A DNA stretch of 64,000 nucleotides from G963675935 sp963803125 (GCA_963803125.1 CAWDLR010000004.1:1-64000); one strand, 5' to 3'. Counted from the stretch's first letter, positions 1 to 10,139 are shown. Made by a program: numbers and translations. Notes: generated from the letters alone by a model not told the origin.

Positions 1-1842
1 GGTCAAGGTCGGCGGAGGTGGCGCAGCGCTCTTCGGGGCGTACCAGAAGATCAGATGGAACTGGTCTCCCGCGACACGAAATGTCGGCGCAACCGTCGAA
101 TAGGCGGTGACCGGCTGCGCCTCGTCGGTGTTCATGGCGATCAGGACTTCCTGGTCGATGAAGAGGCGCGACCAAGACACGAGCGATCGCATCCGGTCAC
201 CTAGACGATGCGGAAGGCCGAAGGTAACGCCATCTCCCGAGACGCGATGCAGCGTCTGTCGGCCTCGCCGTAGTGGCAACAACTTTTTCCGCAGGTCAAT
301 AAGTGCGGCCAAGGCCCGGTAGAGGTTGCTGTCCTCGTTGAAGAAATGACGATCCTGCGTGCATAGGCCGCCAAAGCGACCACCGAACATGTTCTCTCGG
401 AGCACAAGGTCCGAGCCGTTGGGGCGCCCGCCACTGTCGAAGCCCTGCTCCGATCCGTAATAGATGCAGGGGATGCCCATCGTGGTCAACTGCACCGCCA
501 GCACGTTGAATGCCAGGTCACGCAAACGGCTGTCGCCGCAAAAGCGACACTTGTTGCCACCCTTGCGAACCTGGTCGTGTTCATCCACCAGGGTGACCAC
601 TTGGTTGCGATACCAGCGGTGCCCGCTAGGCGAGTCCAGGATCCAGTTACGGAATACCGAGAAATAATCCGCCGGCTCGTTGTAGCCGGTGACCATCCCC
701 TCCAGCTTGCCCGGCACGTCCTCGATGCCCAAAGCTGCGTCCAGTCCGGTCTTCTCCACCACTTCCCAGGCGTGCTCGCGGCCGCCCGATATTTCCCCGA
801 CCAGAAGGAAGCGTTCTTTCCCGATGCTCTGGGTGAATTCTCGAATCACATCACAGAACGTCCGCAGCGCCTCCGGCCTCATGTGCTTGGCGGCGTCGAT
901 GCGGAATCCATCGAGATCGGCGTAAGCGATCCAGAAACAGTAGACGAGGCAAAGGCAGGCAAAAGCTGAAGACGCCTGGCAATACTGCCCGGCCCACTGC
1001 ACCCAAATGTCGAGGGTCTTCAGATCGAACATGTCTCCCTCGGCATATTCCGGATGGTAATCCCAATTCGTGATATGCCCCTTGCGAAGGAACAGGCCCG
1101 GACGCTGGAACTCCCGAGGCCAAATGGCGCCGTCCGGCCACGCCGCCTCCAGCCGGGCGCCGTCAGGCATGTCAAAAGGCAACGTTGGCCGGCCGTCACC
1201 GTCGTTGAAGCCTTTGACCGCGTACGGCTTACCGTCCCAGCGGGGATCGTTGTACGATTGGCCTGAAGCGGGGTCCTGCGTCGGGTGGCGATCCGCATCG
1301 TAGGTGAAGACGTTGCCGGTGTGGTGGGCGATAATATCGAGAATGACGTAAATCCCTTGCTCGTGGGCGGCCTGGACGAAGTCGCGGAACTCCGTCCGTG
1401 TCCCGAAATGCGGGTCGACGTCGAGGAAGTTCTGGATGCCGTAGCCGTGATAGCTCGGCTCGAAGGGAACCTGTCGGAAGATCGGGCTGACCCATAGGGC
1501 GGTGACTCCTAGCCGGCGAAGGTATCCGAGCTTGCTCTTCAACCCAGCTAGTGTCCCGCCCTGCCAGTTATTGCCGGCACTGAGCCAGGTGTCGTAATCG
1601 ACCCGGCCAGAGTCTCCCGGCTGGTAAAGCGGTGTGGCGCCGGTCTCAACCGGACGGTCCGCGTTGTCCCGGTAGCCGTCCTTTTCCCGGCCGTCCGAGA
1701 AGCGGTCCAACAACAGGAAGTAGAGTACCTGATCTTCCCAGGCGGCCGGAGATGGAGTGAACGTCCGCCGCATCAGGGAGGCAAAGTCGAGGTCGAGCAA
1801 GCTCTTCTCGATCATCTCCGTTTTCTCAGCTTGCGAGGTCAT
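1..1842 (-). CDS. GH13 alpha-amylase family glycosidase, 3' end outside the window
   Basis: The reading frame stays open from the ATG at 1842 to the window edge (614 codons so far), so the C-terminus is missing. The protein shows the GH13 (beta/alpha)8 landmarks in order: an N-terminal AWEDQVLYFLLLDRFSDG segment, a strand with DIIAHHTGN, the nucleophile region GFRIDAAKH (Asp at about residue 316), the acid/base region LLVGEISGG (Glu at about 350), and a later VDEHDQV that fits the third catalytic Asp. It should hydrolyse or transfer alpha-1,4-glucans; no signal peptide is seen, so it is probably cytoplasmic. A GGAG lies just upstream of the start. It follows the NADH dehydrogenase by 24 bases on the same strand, placing it as the last visible gene of the metabolic operon. 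The exact specificity (amylase, trehalose synthase-like, sucrose-active) cannot be told. Confidence 0.88.
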   Translation of the reverse strand, partial: MTSQAEKTEMIEKSLLDLDFASLMRRTFTPSPAAWEDQVLYFLLLDRFSDGREKDGYRDNADRPVETGATPLYQPGDSGRVDYDTWLSAGNNWQGGTLAGLKSKLGYLRRLGVTALWVSPIFRQVPFEPSYHGYGIQNFLDVDPHFGTRTEFRDFVQAAHEQGIYVILDIIAHHTGNVFTYDADRHPTQDPASGQSYNDPRWDGKPYAVKGFNDGDGRPTLPFDMPDGARLEAAWPDGAIWPREFQRPGLFLRKGHITNWDYHPEYAEGDMFDLKTLDIWVQWAGQYCQASSAFACLCLVYCFWIAYADLDGFRIDAAKHMRPEALRTFCDVIREFTQSIGKERFLLVGEISGGREHAWEVVEKTGLDAALGIEDVPGKLEGMVTGYNEPADYFSVFRNWILDSPSGHRWYRNQVVTLVDEHDQVRKGGNKCRFCGDSRLRDLAFNVLAVQLTTMGIPCIYYGSEQGFDSGGRPNGSDLVLRENMFGGRFGGLCTQDRHFFNEDSNLYRALAALIDLRKKLLPLRRGRQTLHRVSGDGVTFGLPHRLGDRMRSLVSWSRLFIDQEVLIAMNTDEAQPVTAYSTVAPTFRVAGDQFHLIFWYAPKSAAPPPPTLT

Positions 1843-1866
1843 TGAGACTTTCTCCGAGGAAGACCA

Positions 1867-3264
1867 TTAGGTGTGGTGCTCGGCCAGTTTGCTCTCCAGC
1901 GTTCCGGCAGGGGGCAGCGCGGACTCGCTGTTCCTGCGTTCGTGTAGGCCGAGATCGGTCGCAACAACTTCGCGCAGAAGAAGGGCCGTCTCACTGTCCA
2001 GGCTGATCTTGACGACGTCCGGCCGGAACAACAGCGCAAAGGTCCAGTCGATCATGATGCGTAACCGCCGGCCCCAACCCGGCATTTGCAGCAGGTAGTA
2101 CGTACGCCGCACGAACCACGCCGGGAAGCCGCGGAGCCGCACTTTGAGGAGTTGGCCGAACGCCTTGCTATGGCCCAGGGAACCCATCATGCCCAAGGTG
2201 CGATAAACGAACGGCTGGGGATCCCGACCACTGAGCGCGCTGTAGATATTTCGGGCCAGGAGCTTGGCCTCGCGCAAGGCGTGCTGCGCGAGACTCGGAT
2301 ACGAACTGCCGTTGGAAGCGGGGATCGACGCGCAATCACCGAGTGCCCACACCTCTGGATGGCTCCGGCAGCGCATGCTTCCCTCGACCACGATGTGTCC
2401 ACGCTTGTCCTTTTCGACGGATAGGCCAGCCACGATCGGGCTAGGGACAGCCCCTGCCGCAAGGACGATGGTATCCGCTTCTAGGGTCTCCTCTGGCAAG
2501 TGGACTTTGCCCGGCTCGATGGCCCGCACAACGGCGTTGGTCCGGATATCCGCCCCGCGCCGCTCAGCGAGCACCCGGGCTCCATAGCTGGCGAGTTTCG
2601 GGTCGATTTCCGGCATGATGCGGTCAGCGCCCTGGAGCAGGAAAAAGCGGACTTCGTCGCGGCTCAGGTGCTTATAGAGAGGCGTGATCCCATCCACCAT
2701 CGCGGTCAACTCGCCGAAGAGTTCTACTCCGACCAGTCCGCCGCCGATGATTACGAAGGTGAGCTGCCGACGTTTTCGCTGCGGGTCGGTCTCCACGTCG
2801 GCTCGCTCGAAACGATCGATCACGTAGTTACGGAGCAAGAGAGCATCGGCGAGGGTTTTGAAGGTGAAGGCGTGCTCGGAACCAGGGATCATCGCACGAT
2901 TGGTCCTTGCCCCGAGGGCCAGAACCAGTTGATCGTAGGCCAGTTCACCGCTCTCTCCGGCGGCGCCCAGGTGGACGACCCGGCGCTCCAGATCGATGCT
3001 CTCAACCGCCGCCTCGACGAAGCGCGTGGTCCGCAGAAAGGCACGGACCGGGAAGCTGCAGTGGCGCAATTCAAGGGTTCCGGAGAAGACCTCAAACAGC
3101 AACGGCGTCATGAGCAGGAAGTTGTCCCGGCTCACCAGAACGACCTCGACGCCCGAGTCGTGTTTGAAGAGGTGTTCGAGGTGACGGGCCGTGTAGACTC
3201 CACCAAAGCCACCGCCGAGGACCACAATGCGTTTGATCGATGCTGAAGCGTTCATGGATGACAT
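1867..3264 (-). CDS. ndh: type II NADH dehydrogenase-like FAD oxidoreductase (NDH-2)
   Basis: A 465-residue single-subunit pyridine nucleotide-disulphide-fold protein. The FAD-binding motif VVLGGGFGGVYTARHLE is at the N-terminus and the NADH-binding motif VIIGGGLVGVELFGE lies near residue 170; ALGDCAS marks the second FAD contact. The C-terminus (WTFALLFRPDVVKI) resembles the membrane-docking tail of NDH-2 enzymes. It probably oxidises NADH and passes electrons to quinone without pumping protons. The ATG at 3264 has GAGGTGAG just upstream, and the gene starts 8 bases after the phosphoketolase stop, so the two are surely co-transcribed. In this setting it could reoxidise NADH while the neighbouring ATP synthase handles the proton gradient; that link is inference. 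Confidence 0.9.
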   Translation of the reverse strand: MSSMNASASIKRIVVLGGGFGGVYTARHLEHLFKHDSGVEVVLVSRDNFLLMTPLLFEVFSGTLELRHCSFPVRAFLRTTRFVEAAVESIDLERRVVHLGAAGESGELAYDQLVLALGARTNRAMIPGSEHAFTFKTLADALLLRNYVIDRFERADVETDPQRKRRQLTFVIIGGGLVGVELFGELTAMVDGITPLYKHLSRDEVRFFLLQGADRIMPEIDPKLASYGARVLAERRGADIRTNAVVRAIEPGKVHLPEETLEADTIVLAAGAVPSPIVAGLSVEKDKRGHIVVEGSMRCRSHPEVWALGDCASIPASNGSSYPSLAQHALREAKLLARNIYSALSGRDPQPFVYRTLGMMGSLGHSKAFGQLLKVRLRGFPAWFVRRTYYLLQMPGWGRRLRIMIDWTFALLFRPDVVKISLDSETALLLREVVATDLGLHERRNSESALPPAGTLESKLAEHHT

Positions 3265-3272
3265 CGCTCACC

Positions 3273-5742
3273 TCATCCGACGTTATCCCCGGCAGTGTCC
3301 CAAGCCCGCGGCCCGGCGGCTTTCTCCCGCTGCCCCCACCGCCACTCCGTGATTTCCGGCATGTCGTCGCCGTGCTTGTCGATGTAGTGCTTGTGCTCGA
3401 TCAACTTCTCACGCAGGGTCTGCTTGAAGTACGCTGACCGTGCGCCCAACTGTGGCAGCCGATCGATCACGTCCATGACCAGGTGGCAGCGATCCAGATC
3501 GTTCAGGACCACCATGTCGAACGGAGTCGTGGTCGTGCCCTCTTCCTTGTAACCGCGCACGTGCAGGTTCTTGTGGTTCGCACGGCGGTAAGTCAGACGG
3601 TGGATCAGCCAGGGGTAGCCGTGGAACGCAAAGATAATCGGCTTGTCCTTTGTGAAGAGGTTGTCGAAGTCCTGGTCGCTCAAGCCGTGCGGGTGTTCGC
3701 TCGCCGGCTGCAGTTTCATCAGATCCACAACGTTGATCACGCGGACTTTCAGTTCCGGGAGGTGCTTGCGGAGCAAGTCCACCGCGGCGAGGGTCTCCAG
3801 CGTCGGCACGTCACCGCAGCACGCCATGACGACATCGGGCTCGGCACCCTGGTCGTTACTGGCCCAATCCCAGATGCCGATGCCGGCCGTGCAGTGCTTG
3901 ACCGCCTGGTCCATGGTCAGCCATTGTGGTGCCAATTGCTTTCCGGCCACGACCAGGTTGACATAGTGCCGGCTGCGCAGGCAGTGGTCGGTCACGCTCA
4001 GAAGCGTGTTGGCATCCGGCGGCAGGTAGACGCGGATGACTTCCGCTTTCTTGTTCACGACGTGGTCGATGAAACCCGGATCCTGGTGCGAAAAGCCGTT
4101 GTGGTCCTGGCGCCAGACGAGCGAGGAGAGCAGGTAGTTCAGCGAGGCGATCGGCCGCCGCCAGGGAATTTGTCGCGTCACCTTCAACCACTTGGCATGT
4201 TGGTTGAACATCGAATCGATGATGTGGATGAAGGCCTCGTAGCACGAGAAGAAACCGTGCCGCCCAGTCAGCAGATAGCCCTCCAGCCAGCCCTGACATT
4301 GGTGCTCACTGAGAACCTCCATGACGCGACCGTCCGGGTTGAGGTGGTCGTCGTAGGGTAACGTTTCGGCCACCCAGGCGCGGTTGGTGACTTCGAGGAC
4401 GTCCTGCCAGCGGTTGGAGTTGAACTCATCCGGGCTGACCAGCCGGAAGTTGCGGCTGTCGAGATTCATCTTCATGACGTTGCGGAGGAACTTCCCCATA
4501 ACCCGCGTCGCCTCCGCGTCTGTAGCGCCGGGGCTGGGCACCTCGACGGCATACTCCCAGAAGTCCGGCAGCTTAAGGTCCTTAAGCAGCACGCCGCCGT
4601 TGGTGTGCGGATTCGCGCTCATGCGTTTCTCGCCTCGCGGCGGGAGTTCCGCCAGTTCCGGAATGAGACGGCCCGTCTTGTCGAACAGTTCCTCCGGCTC
4701 GTAACTTTTCATCCAGGTTTCGAGGATCTGCACATGTCCCGGCTTGGCCATGTCGGACATCGGCACCTGATGCGAACGCCAGTAACCCTCCGTCTTCTGG
4801 CCATCGACCTCCTTCGGCCCCGTCCACCCCTTGGGGCTTCGGAAAACGATCATGGGCCACAAGGGTCGCTTACTGAAGCCGTTGCCGCGGGCGTCGGCCT
4901 GAATGGCCTTGATCTCGCCAATGACTATGTCGAGGGTATGCGCCAAGAGTTGGTGCATTTTCGCCGGGTCGTCTCCTTCGACGAAATGGGGCGTGTAGCC
5001 ATAGCCGCGCATCAGCGCGTCCAGCTCCTCGTGGCTGATGCGGGCAAGCACCGTGGGATTGGCGATCTTATAACCGTTTAAGTGCAGAATGGGCAACACG
5101 CAACCATCGCGCACGGGGTTGAGGAACTTGTTGCCGTGCCAGCCGGTGGCTGAGCGGGCCGGTCTCGGCCTCGCCGTCGCCGACGACGCAGGCGACGATC
5201 AAGTCCGGGTTGTCAAAGGCCGCCCCGTAGGCGTGCGACAGGGCGTAGCCCAACTCACCGCCCTCATGGATCGAGCCGGGCGTCTCCGGGGCGACATGGC
5301 TGGGAATTCCGCCGGGGAACGAGAACTGGGTGAACAGCCGCTTCAACCCCGCCTCGTCCTGGCCGATGTTCGGGTAGACCTCGCTGTAAGTCCCTTCAAG
5401 ATAAGCGTTGGCCACCAGCGCCGGCCCGCCGTGTCCAGGACCGGAAATGTAGAGCATGTTCAGGTCATACAGCTTGATGACCCGGTTCAAATGAACGTAA
5501 AGAAAGTTCTGCCCTGAGGTGGTTCCCCAGTGCCCCAGCAAGCGAGGCTTGATGTGCTTGAGTTGCAACGGCTCCTTCAAAAGCGGGTTGTCCATCAAGT
5601 AGATTTGACCGACGGACAGGTAATTCGCGGCACGCCAGTAAGCGTGCATCTTGCGCAGCTCCTCGGCGGAAAGAGGACCTGCCGCGGAAGCCTTGCTACC
5701 CTCTCCGGTCTTCCGTTTCGCCTCGGCGGTTGTGGCTGTCAT
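3273..5742 (-). CDS. xfp: xylulose-5-phosphate/fructose-6-phosphate phosphoketolase, split by a frameshift
   Basis: Phosphoketolase cleaves xylulose-5-P or fructose-6-P with phosphate to acetyl phosphate using thiamine diphosphate. The N-terminal part (5742 down to about 5152) carries the family motifs GHWGTTSGQNFLY, ISGPGHGGPA and VVGDGEAETGPL. The remainder (about 5150 down to 3273) continues with ILHLNGYKIANPTVL and a full C-terminal part with DRCHLVMDVIDRLP. The frame changes inside the GDGEAETGPL-ATGWHGNKF region: one extra base at about 5151 (T on the plus strand) accounts for it. Repaired, the protein is about 820 residues, normal for the family. The start has AAGGAATG upstream. It is followed at once by the NADH dehydrogenase. 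Either a sequencing or assembly indel or a recent inactivation; everything else looks functional. Confidence 0.9.
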
Positions 5743-5859
5743 TGGTCATTCCTTGTCTGACTGGCAGCGGGGTTGGATGTTTATGAGTCGTGGGTCGTGA
5801 GTGGTAATGGCTGCCATCGTTATCGCTCACCACTCGACCGCTTATCAGTCGTTTTCCGT

Positions 5860-6645
5860 TCAACTGACCAGCATCTCCTGAGTCACACGTTGCTGGGCAT
5901 ACTGCTCCAGCTTGCGGGCATCGGCGTAGAATTTGCGGATGCCCTCGGCCAGCTTCTCGGTGGCCATGGCATCCTCATTGTGCATCCAACGAAACGTCTT
6001 CTCGTCCAAATGAATCTTCTTCACGTCGGACGCTTTGGCCTCTTCCACGCTCAAGCGGCGGGGGACCGAGGCTTCGGTTTTCTCCATCTGCGCCAACAAG
6101 TCGGGGCTGATGGTCAGCAGGTCACAACCGGCCAACCGGACAATCTGGTCCACCTTGCGGAAGCTGGCGCCCATGACCTGCGTCTTGTAATCGAACTTCT
6201 TGAAGTAGTCGTAAATCTGCGTGACGGACGCAACCCCGGGGTCTTCGTCGGTGGGGATGTCTTTGCCCCCGCGTTCTTTCCGATACCAGTCGTAGATCCG
6301 ACCGACGAACGGCGAGATCAGCGTCACGCCGGCCTCAGCGCAGGCCACGGCCTGGGCGAAGCTGAACAACAGCGTCAGGTTGCAATGGATTTCTTCGCGC
6401 TCCAGTTGTTCCGCGGCGCGAATGCCCTCCCAGGTGCTGGCGATCTTGATCAGCACGCGCTCGCGGCCGATGCCGGACTGCCGGTACAGGTCGACGAGGC
6501 GGTGTGCCTTGGCCAGCGTGCCTTCGGTGTCGAAGCTGAGCCCGGCGTCTACCTCAGTGGAAACGCGGCCGGGCACGACTTGAAGGATATGGCAGCCGAA
6601 GGTTACAAAGAGCTTGTCCATGAGCGCATGCTCAATGATCGTCAT
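5860..6645 (-). CDS. tal: transaldolase (TalB type), N-terminally truncated
   Basis: The 261-residue product matches the middle and end of class I transaldolases (usually about 316 residues): KLFVTFGCHILQVVPGRVS, then VLIKIASTWEGIRAAEQLE with the Schiff-base Lys, then CNLTLLFSFAQAVACAEAG and LISPFVGRIYDWY. The first 80 or so family residues, which hold the catalytic Asp and the TTNPSL strand, are missing. The ATG at 6645 has GGGAG six bases upstream, so the shortened form may be translated, but I would expect it to be inactive. It lies between a transketolase N-terminal fragment and phosphoketolase, as if a deletion removed the transketolase body and the transaldolase N-terminus. No frameshifted N-terminal sequence was found just upstream. 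Confidence 0.8.
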   Translation of the reverse strand: MTIIEHALMDKLFVTFGCHILQVVPGRVSTEVDAGLSFDTEGTLAKAHRLVDLYRQSGIGRERVLIKIASTWEGIRAAEQLEREEIHCNLTLLFSFAQAVACAEAGVTLISPFVGRIYDWYRKERGGKDIPTDEDPGVASVTQIYDYFKKFDYKTQVMGASFRKVDQIVRLAGCDLLTISPDLLAQMEKTEASVPRRLSVEEAKASDVKKIHLDEKTFRWMHNEDAMATEKLAEGIRKFYADARKLEQYAQQRVTQEMLVS

Positions 6646-6910
6646 AATTGACTCCCTGGCAAGCCCCTGTCGCAGCTACAGCTCCCCGCATGTGCTGGAG
6701 GAATCCACGCACAATGCTACGGGCCAGGGCCGGAGCGGACAAGCCTCGCTGCCGCGCCGCCCAGATCAAGTCGCTCACATCGCCACTCTGCAAGAGGACC
6801 GGGAGTTCTTCCCATTCGTCGCTATCGTCAAGACTATTGGGAGTTGCGCCCATTGGTTCGTCGTCCGGGCACTCTGCGAGACGTTTGTAAAGAATGTCGC
6901 TCACTAACAT
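6632..6910 (-). CDS. small uncharacterised protein between transketolase and transaldolase remnants
   Basis: A 92-codon frame whose ATG overlaps the stop of the transketolase fragment (ATGTTAG) and whose end overlaps the transaldolase start. The product has an acidic N-terminal half (SLDDSDEWEEL) followed by a short basic helical stretch (DLIWAARQRGLSAPALARS). I recognise no family. The coupling-type overlaps on both sides favour real translation, but it could equally be a chance frame across a deletion scar. Confidence 0.4.
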   Translation of the reverse strand: MLVSDILYKRLAECPDDEPMGATPNSLDDSDEWEELPVLLQSGDVSDLIWAARQRGLSAPALARSIVRGFLQHMRGAVAATGACQGVNYDDH

Positions 6911-7335
6911 TGGAGTATCCCCTCGCCCAGCGTCTCGTAATCCTTGCTGACTGCCTTGACTCCCGTCAGGTCCAACAGCGAGTACAGCAGCATCGAGGCA
7001 TGGCCCGTGGACAGGATGAAATGGTCACGATTTGGCCAGATCGGATCCTGCGGGTCGAAGCGCAGAAAGTCCTGCCACAGGCAGTAGGCCACCGGCGCCA
7101 GCGCCATCGGCGTGCCCGGATGCCCGGAGTTGGCAGCCTGCACGGCATCCATTGACAGGGTGCGGATGGTGTTGATGCACGTCAGATCGAGATCGTTTTC
7201 ACCGTTCGCTTTGACTGGCAACATATGCTTTCTCTCGGCGAGGGGCCGTTGCAGTCGCTGTCCATTGGGGTGCATCACCCCTCCAACACCATGATGTCTA
7301 ATGGTCGCTTCGTTCGCCCAGTTCCCTTTCATCAC
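6904..7335 (-). pseudogene. transketolase N-terminal fragment
   Basis: The 143-codon frame contains the start of a transketolase: CINTIRTLSMDAVQAANSGH, GTPMALAPVAYCLWQDFLRF and NRDHFILSTGHASMLLYSLL, the thiamine diphosphate-binding N-terminal segment. It stops after KDYETLGEG-ILQC, where the family would continue for more than 500 residues. About 60 residues before the homology (7335 to roughly 7200) do not look like transketolase, so translation may begin at the ATG at 7224 instead. The gene begins 10 bases after atpC and is surely in the same transcript. It is best read as a deletion remnant that once supplied xylulose-5-P for the neighbouring phosphoketolase. Confidence 0.75.
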
Positions 7336-7345
7336 GTCACTTCAA

Positions 7346-7756
7346 TCACCTGCGTTGGCGTCGCTTGACGCCTAATTGCGCCAGTGAGCGAGCCAACGCC
7401 GCATTGACGGCAGCGACTTGCTCGGCGGATAACTTCTGCCGGAGGCGGGCGGCGGCTTGTTGCCGGGCTTCCTCCGCCTTCGCCTCGTCGATGTTCTCGG
7501 CCGCAATGGCCATATCGGTCAAGATGGCCACGCGGTCACCCGTGATCTCGACGAGCCCCTCACCCACGGCCAGAAAACGATCGGAGCCTTTCGCCCGAAC
7601 GATCATTTCTCCCGGCACCATTTGGGTCATCAACGGGACGTGCTGGGGGAGAATCCCAATCTGGCCTTCCACAGCCGGAAGGGTGACCATGTCCACGTCT
7701 TCGGAGCAGACCGTCGCTTCCGGCGTGACGATTTCCAGTTTCAGGGTGTTGCCCAT
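7346..7756 (-). CDS. atpC: F1Fo ATP synthase epsilon subunit
   Basis: The 136-residue protein starts KLEIVTPEATVCSEDVDMV and has the beta-sandwich signature VEGQIGILPQHVPL, then a C-terminal helical hairpin rich in Ala, Glu and Arg (DEAKAEEARQQAAARL). It is the central-stalk subunit that couples and regulates the F1 motor. I chose the ATG at 7756 because CGAGG lies six bases upstream; an earlier in-frame ATG at 7810 directly follows the atpD stop but has no ribosome-binding site and would add 18 residues unlike the family. It is the last ATP synthase gene of the operon. Confidence 0.9.
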   Translation of the reverse strand: MGNTLKLEIVTPEATVCSEDVDMVTLPAVEGQIGILPQHVPLMTQMVPGEMIVRAKGSDRFLAVGEGLVEITGDRVAILTDMAIAAENIDEAKAEEARQQAAARLRQKLSAEQVAAVNAALARSLAQLGVKRRQRR

Positions 7757-7813
7757 GTTTGCCTCGGAGTAGGGCTGTAGAGCCTGAGAGGCTCCCACAG
7801 CGGCTTTCATCGG

Positions 7814-9217
7814 TCAACTCTGTTTGATTTCCTCAATCGCGCCCTTCATGTAAAAGTCTCCTTCCGGCACGTCGTCATGCTTGCCGTCCAGTATCTCCTT
7901 AAAGCCGCGAACCGTATCCGCCACGGGGACCTGTTTGCCCTCACGGCCCGTGAAGACCTGCGCCACGCTGAACGGCTGGCTCAAGAACCGCTGGATCTTG
8001 CGCGCGCGGAACACCGTCAACTTGTTTTCCGGCGAGAGTTCGTCCATACCCAAAATGGCGATGATGTCTTGCAGGTCTTTATAGCGCTGAAGCACCTTCT
8101 GCACGCCACGGGCCACATCGTAGTGCTCCTGGCCCACGATTTCGGGTGCCAACGCCCTGGAGGTCGAGGCGAGAGGATCGACCGCCGGATAGATGCCTAG
8201 TTCGGCGATCGCACGATCCAGCACGATGGTTGCATCCAAGTGCGCGAATGTCGTGGCCGGGGCAGGGTCGGTCAGGTCGTCGGCCGGCACGTAGACCGCT
8301 TGGAAGGAAGTAATCGAACCGTTCTTGGTAGAAGTAATGCGTTCCTGCAGGGCCCCCATTTCGGCAGCGAGCGTGGGCTGGTAACCGACGGCGCTGGCGG
8401 CACGCCCAAGCAAGGCCGAAACCTCGGAGCCGGCCTGAGAGAACCGAAAGATGTTGTCGATGAAGAGCAGCACGTCCTGGTTCTTTTCGTCACGGAAATA
8501 CTCGGTAATGGCCAGGCCGGCCAGGGCCACGCGCAGGCGGGCGCCGGGCGGTTCGTTCATCTGCCCGTACACCAAGGCGATCTTCGATGCGCTCAGGTTT
8601 TCCTGGTTGATTACCCCTGCTTCGGACATCTCCTTGTAGAGGTCGTAGCCTTCACGCGTGCGCTCTCCAACGCCGGTGAACACCGACACTCCGCCGTGCA
8701 ATTTGGCGATATTGTTGATCAGTTCCATGATGACGACCGTCTTGCCCACGCCTGCGCCGCCAAACGCTCCGATCTTTCCGCCCTTCAGGAAAGGGCAGAT
8801 CAGATCGATGACCTTGATGCCGGTGGGCAGCACTTGCGGGGAGGTCGTTTGGTCCTTCAGCGACGGCGCGGGGCGGTGGATTGGATAGCGCTTCTCAGCC
8901 TGAACCGGACCGCGCTCGTCCACCGGGTTGCCGGTGACATCAAATATCCGGCCCATGACGGCTTCGCCCACCGGCATCGAGATCGGTCCGCCGTTATCGG
9001 TGACCTCCAAGCCGCGTTTCAAGCCCTCGGTCCCGGACATGGATACAGCGCGGACCCAGTTGTCACCGAGATGCTGCTGCACTTCGAGCGTCAGTTTGAC
9101 CGGCCCGTCCTGCACTTTGTATTCAACGGTCAAGGCATTATAGATGCGGGGCAGCGGCTCGGGGAATTCCACGTCTACAACCGGACCAACCACCTGAACA
9201 ATTCGACCTGTGTTCAT
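7814..9217 (-). CDS. atpD: F1Fo ATP synthase beta subunit
   Basis: A full-length catalytic beta subunit (467 residues). The P-loop GGAGVGKT is followed by VIMELINNIAK. Other family marks are VFTGVGERTREGYDLY with the catalytic Glu region, ALVYGQMNEPPGARLRVAL, LLFIDNIFRFSQAG as Walker B, and ITSTKNGSITSFQAVYVPAD. The C-terminal region contains LGMDELSPENKL, close to the DELSEED loop that contacts the rotor. It hydrolyses or makes ATP in alternation with AtpA. The start ATG at 9217 has GGTAGGAAA upstream. It is flanked by atpG and atpC as in most bacterial atp operons. Confidence 0.97.
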   Translation of the reverse strand: MNTGRIVQVVGPVVDVEFPEPLPRIYNALTVEYKVQDGPVKLTLEVQQHLGDNWVRAVSMSGTEGLKRGLEVTDNGGPISMPVGEAVMGRIFDVTGNPVDERGPVQAEKRYPIHRPAPSLKDQTTSPQVLPTGIKVIDLICPFLKGGKIGAFGGAGVGKTVVIMELINNIAKLHGGVSVFTGVGERTREGYDLYKEMSEAGVINQENLSASKIALVYGQMNEPPGARLRVALAGLAITEYFRDEKNQDVLLFIDNIFRFSQAGSEVSALLGRAASAVGYQPTLAAEMGALQERITSTKNGSITSFQAVYVPADDLTDPAPATTFAHLDATIVLDRAIAELGIYPAVDPLASTSRALAPEIVGQEHYDVARGVQKVLQRYKDLQDIIAILGMDELSPENKLTVFRARKIQRFLSQPFSVAQVFTGREGKQVPVADTVRGFKEILDGKHDDVPEGDFYMKGAIEEIKQS

Positions 9218-9259
9218 TTTCCTACCCGTGCTTTCTTATCTGTTACGAACATCGTGAGC

Positions 9260-10130
9260 TCAAGCGGACCCCGCTTGACCACCGGCGATGTCCAGCAATT
9301 CCCTCGTGATGTTGCCCTGCCGCAGCTTGTTGTATTCGAGCGTCAAATCCTTGATCAGTCGCTCGGCATTGTCGGTAGCGTTTTTCATCGACACCATGCG
9401 GGCGCTTTGCTCGCTGAGCCTTGGCATCCAGCAAGACCTGGTAAAGGTAGATGTTGAGGCAATGCGAGAGCAGGTAGCCCAATAACGTTCCGGCGCTGGG
9501 CTCGAAGAGGAACTCAGTGACGTGCGCAAGCTCCTCTGCGGGCTCCAATCCCTCGAGCTTCAGCGCCTTGATTTCGCCCACCGGCAGATACTCAGCGCAG
9601 AGTGCCTGTTGGGTGAGGGTGTTGATAAAGCGCGTGGCCACGATCTGGACCTGATCCACCTCCTGGTTCAGGAACAGGTCGCAGGCAAAGGCGGCGATCG
9701 CCCTGGCCTCGGAAAACTGCGGTGTGTCGGCATAAGGAAACTCCGCAAGAAGCTGCCGGCCGCTGTGCGCGATGAATTGTGCCGCTTTGCGTCCGGCCGT
9801 GATGAACACCGTAGACTGAGGGTCAAACTGGGCGGCTGCACGGAACGCATTGCTGTTGAGCGCACCACAGAGACCTTTGTCGGCACCAACGAGGATGATA
9901 GCACGCCGGCGGATTTCGCGCACCTCCAGCAGCGGATGTCTAAACTCGGTTGCGTAGGTCGTTGCGGTGCGCGTCATCCTATACAGCAGGCCCACAAAAG
10001 GATGGCCAGCCAGAGCCGCTTGTTGGGCTCTGCGCATCTTCGATGCCGCCACCATCTGCATCGCCTTGGTGATCTGCGCGGTGCTGGTGATCGAGCGGAT
10101 GCGTCGGCGTATGTCATGAGTGCTGAGCAT
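9260..10130 (-). CDS. atpG: F1Fo ATP synthase gamma subunit, frameshifted near the C-terminus
   Basis: The N-terminal rotor helix is clear (STAQITKAMQMVAASKMRRA), as is the conserved VGADKGLCGALN. The C-terminal rotor helix is also present but in another frame: SEQSARMVSMKNATDNAERL followed by NKLRQGNITRELLDIAGG. One extra base at about 9419 to 9420 explains the change (the codons for LLDAK then LSEQSARM). With that base removed the protein is about 290 residues, normal for gamma. Read literally, the protein would lose its C-terminal helix and be non-functional, yet the rest of the operon looks healthy, so a sequence error is the simpler explanation. It sits 9 bases after atpA. Confidence 0.88.
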
Positions 10131-10139
10131 ATTCGGTAC

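Noticed and set aside
8240..9457. 405-codon open frame on the plus strand
   Set aside because: Antisense to atpD and the end of atpG; no domain.
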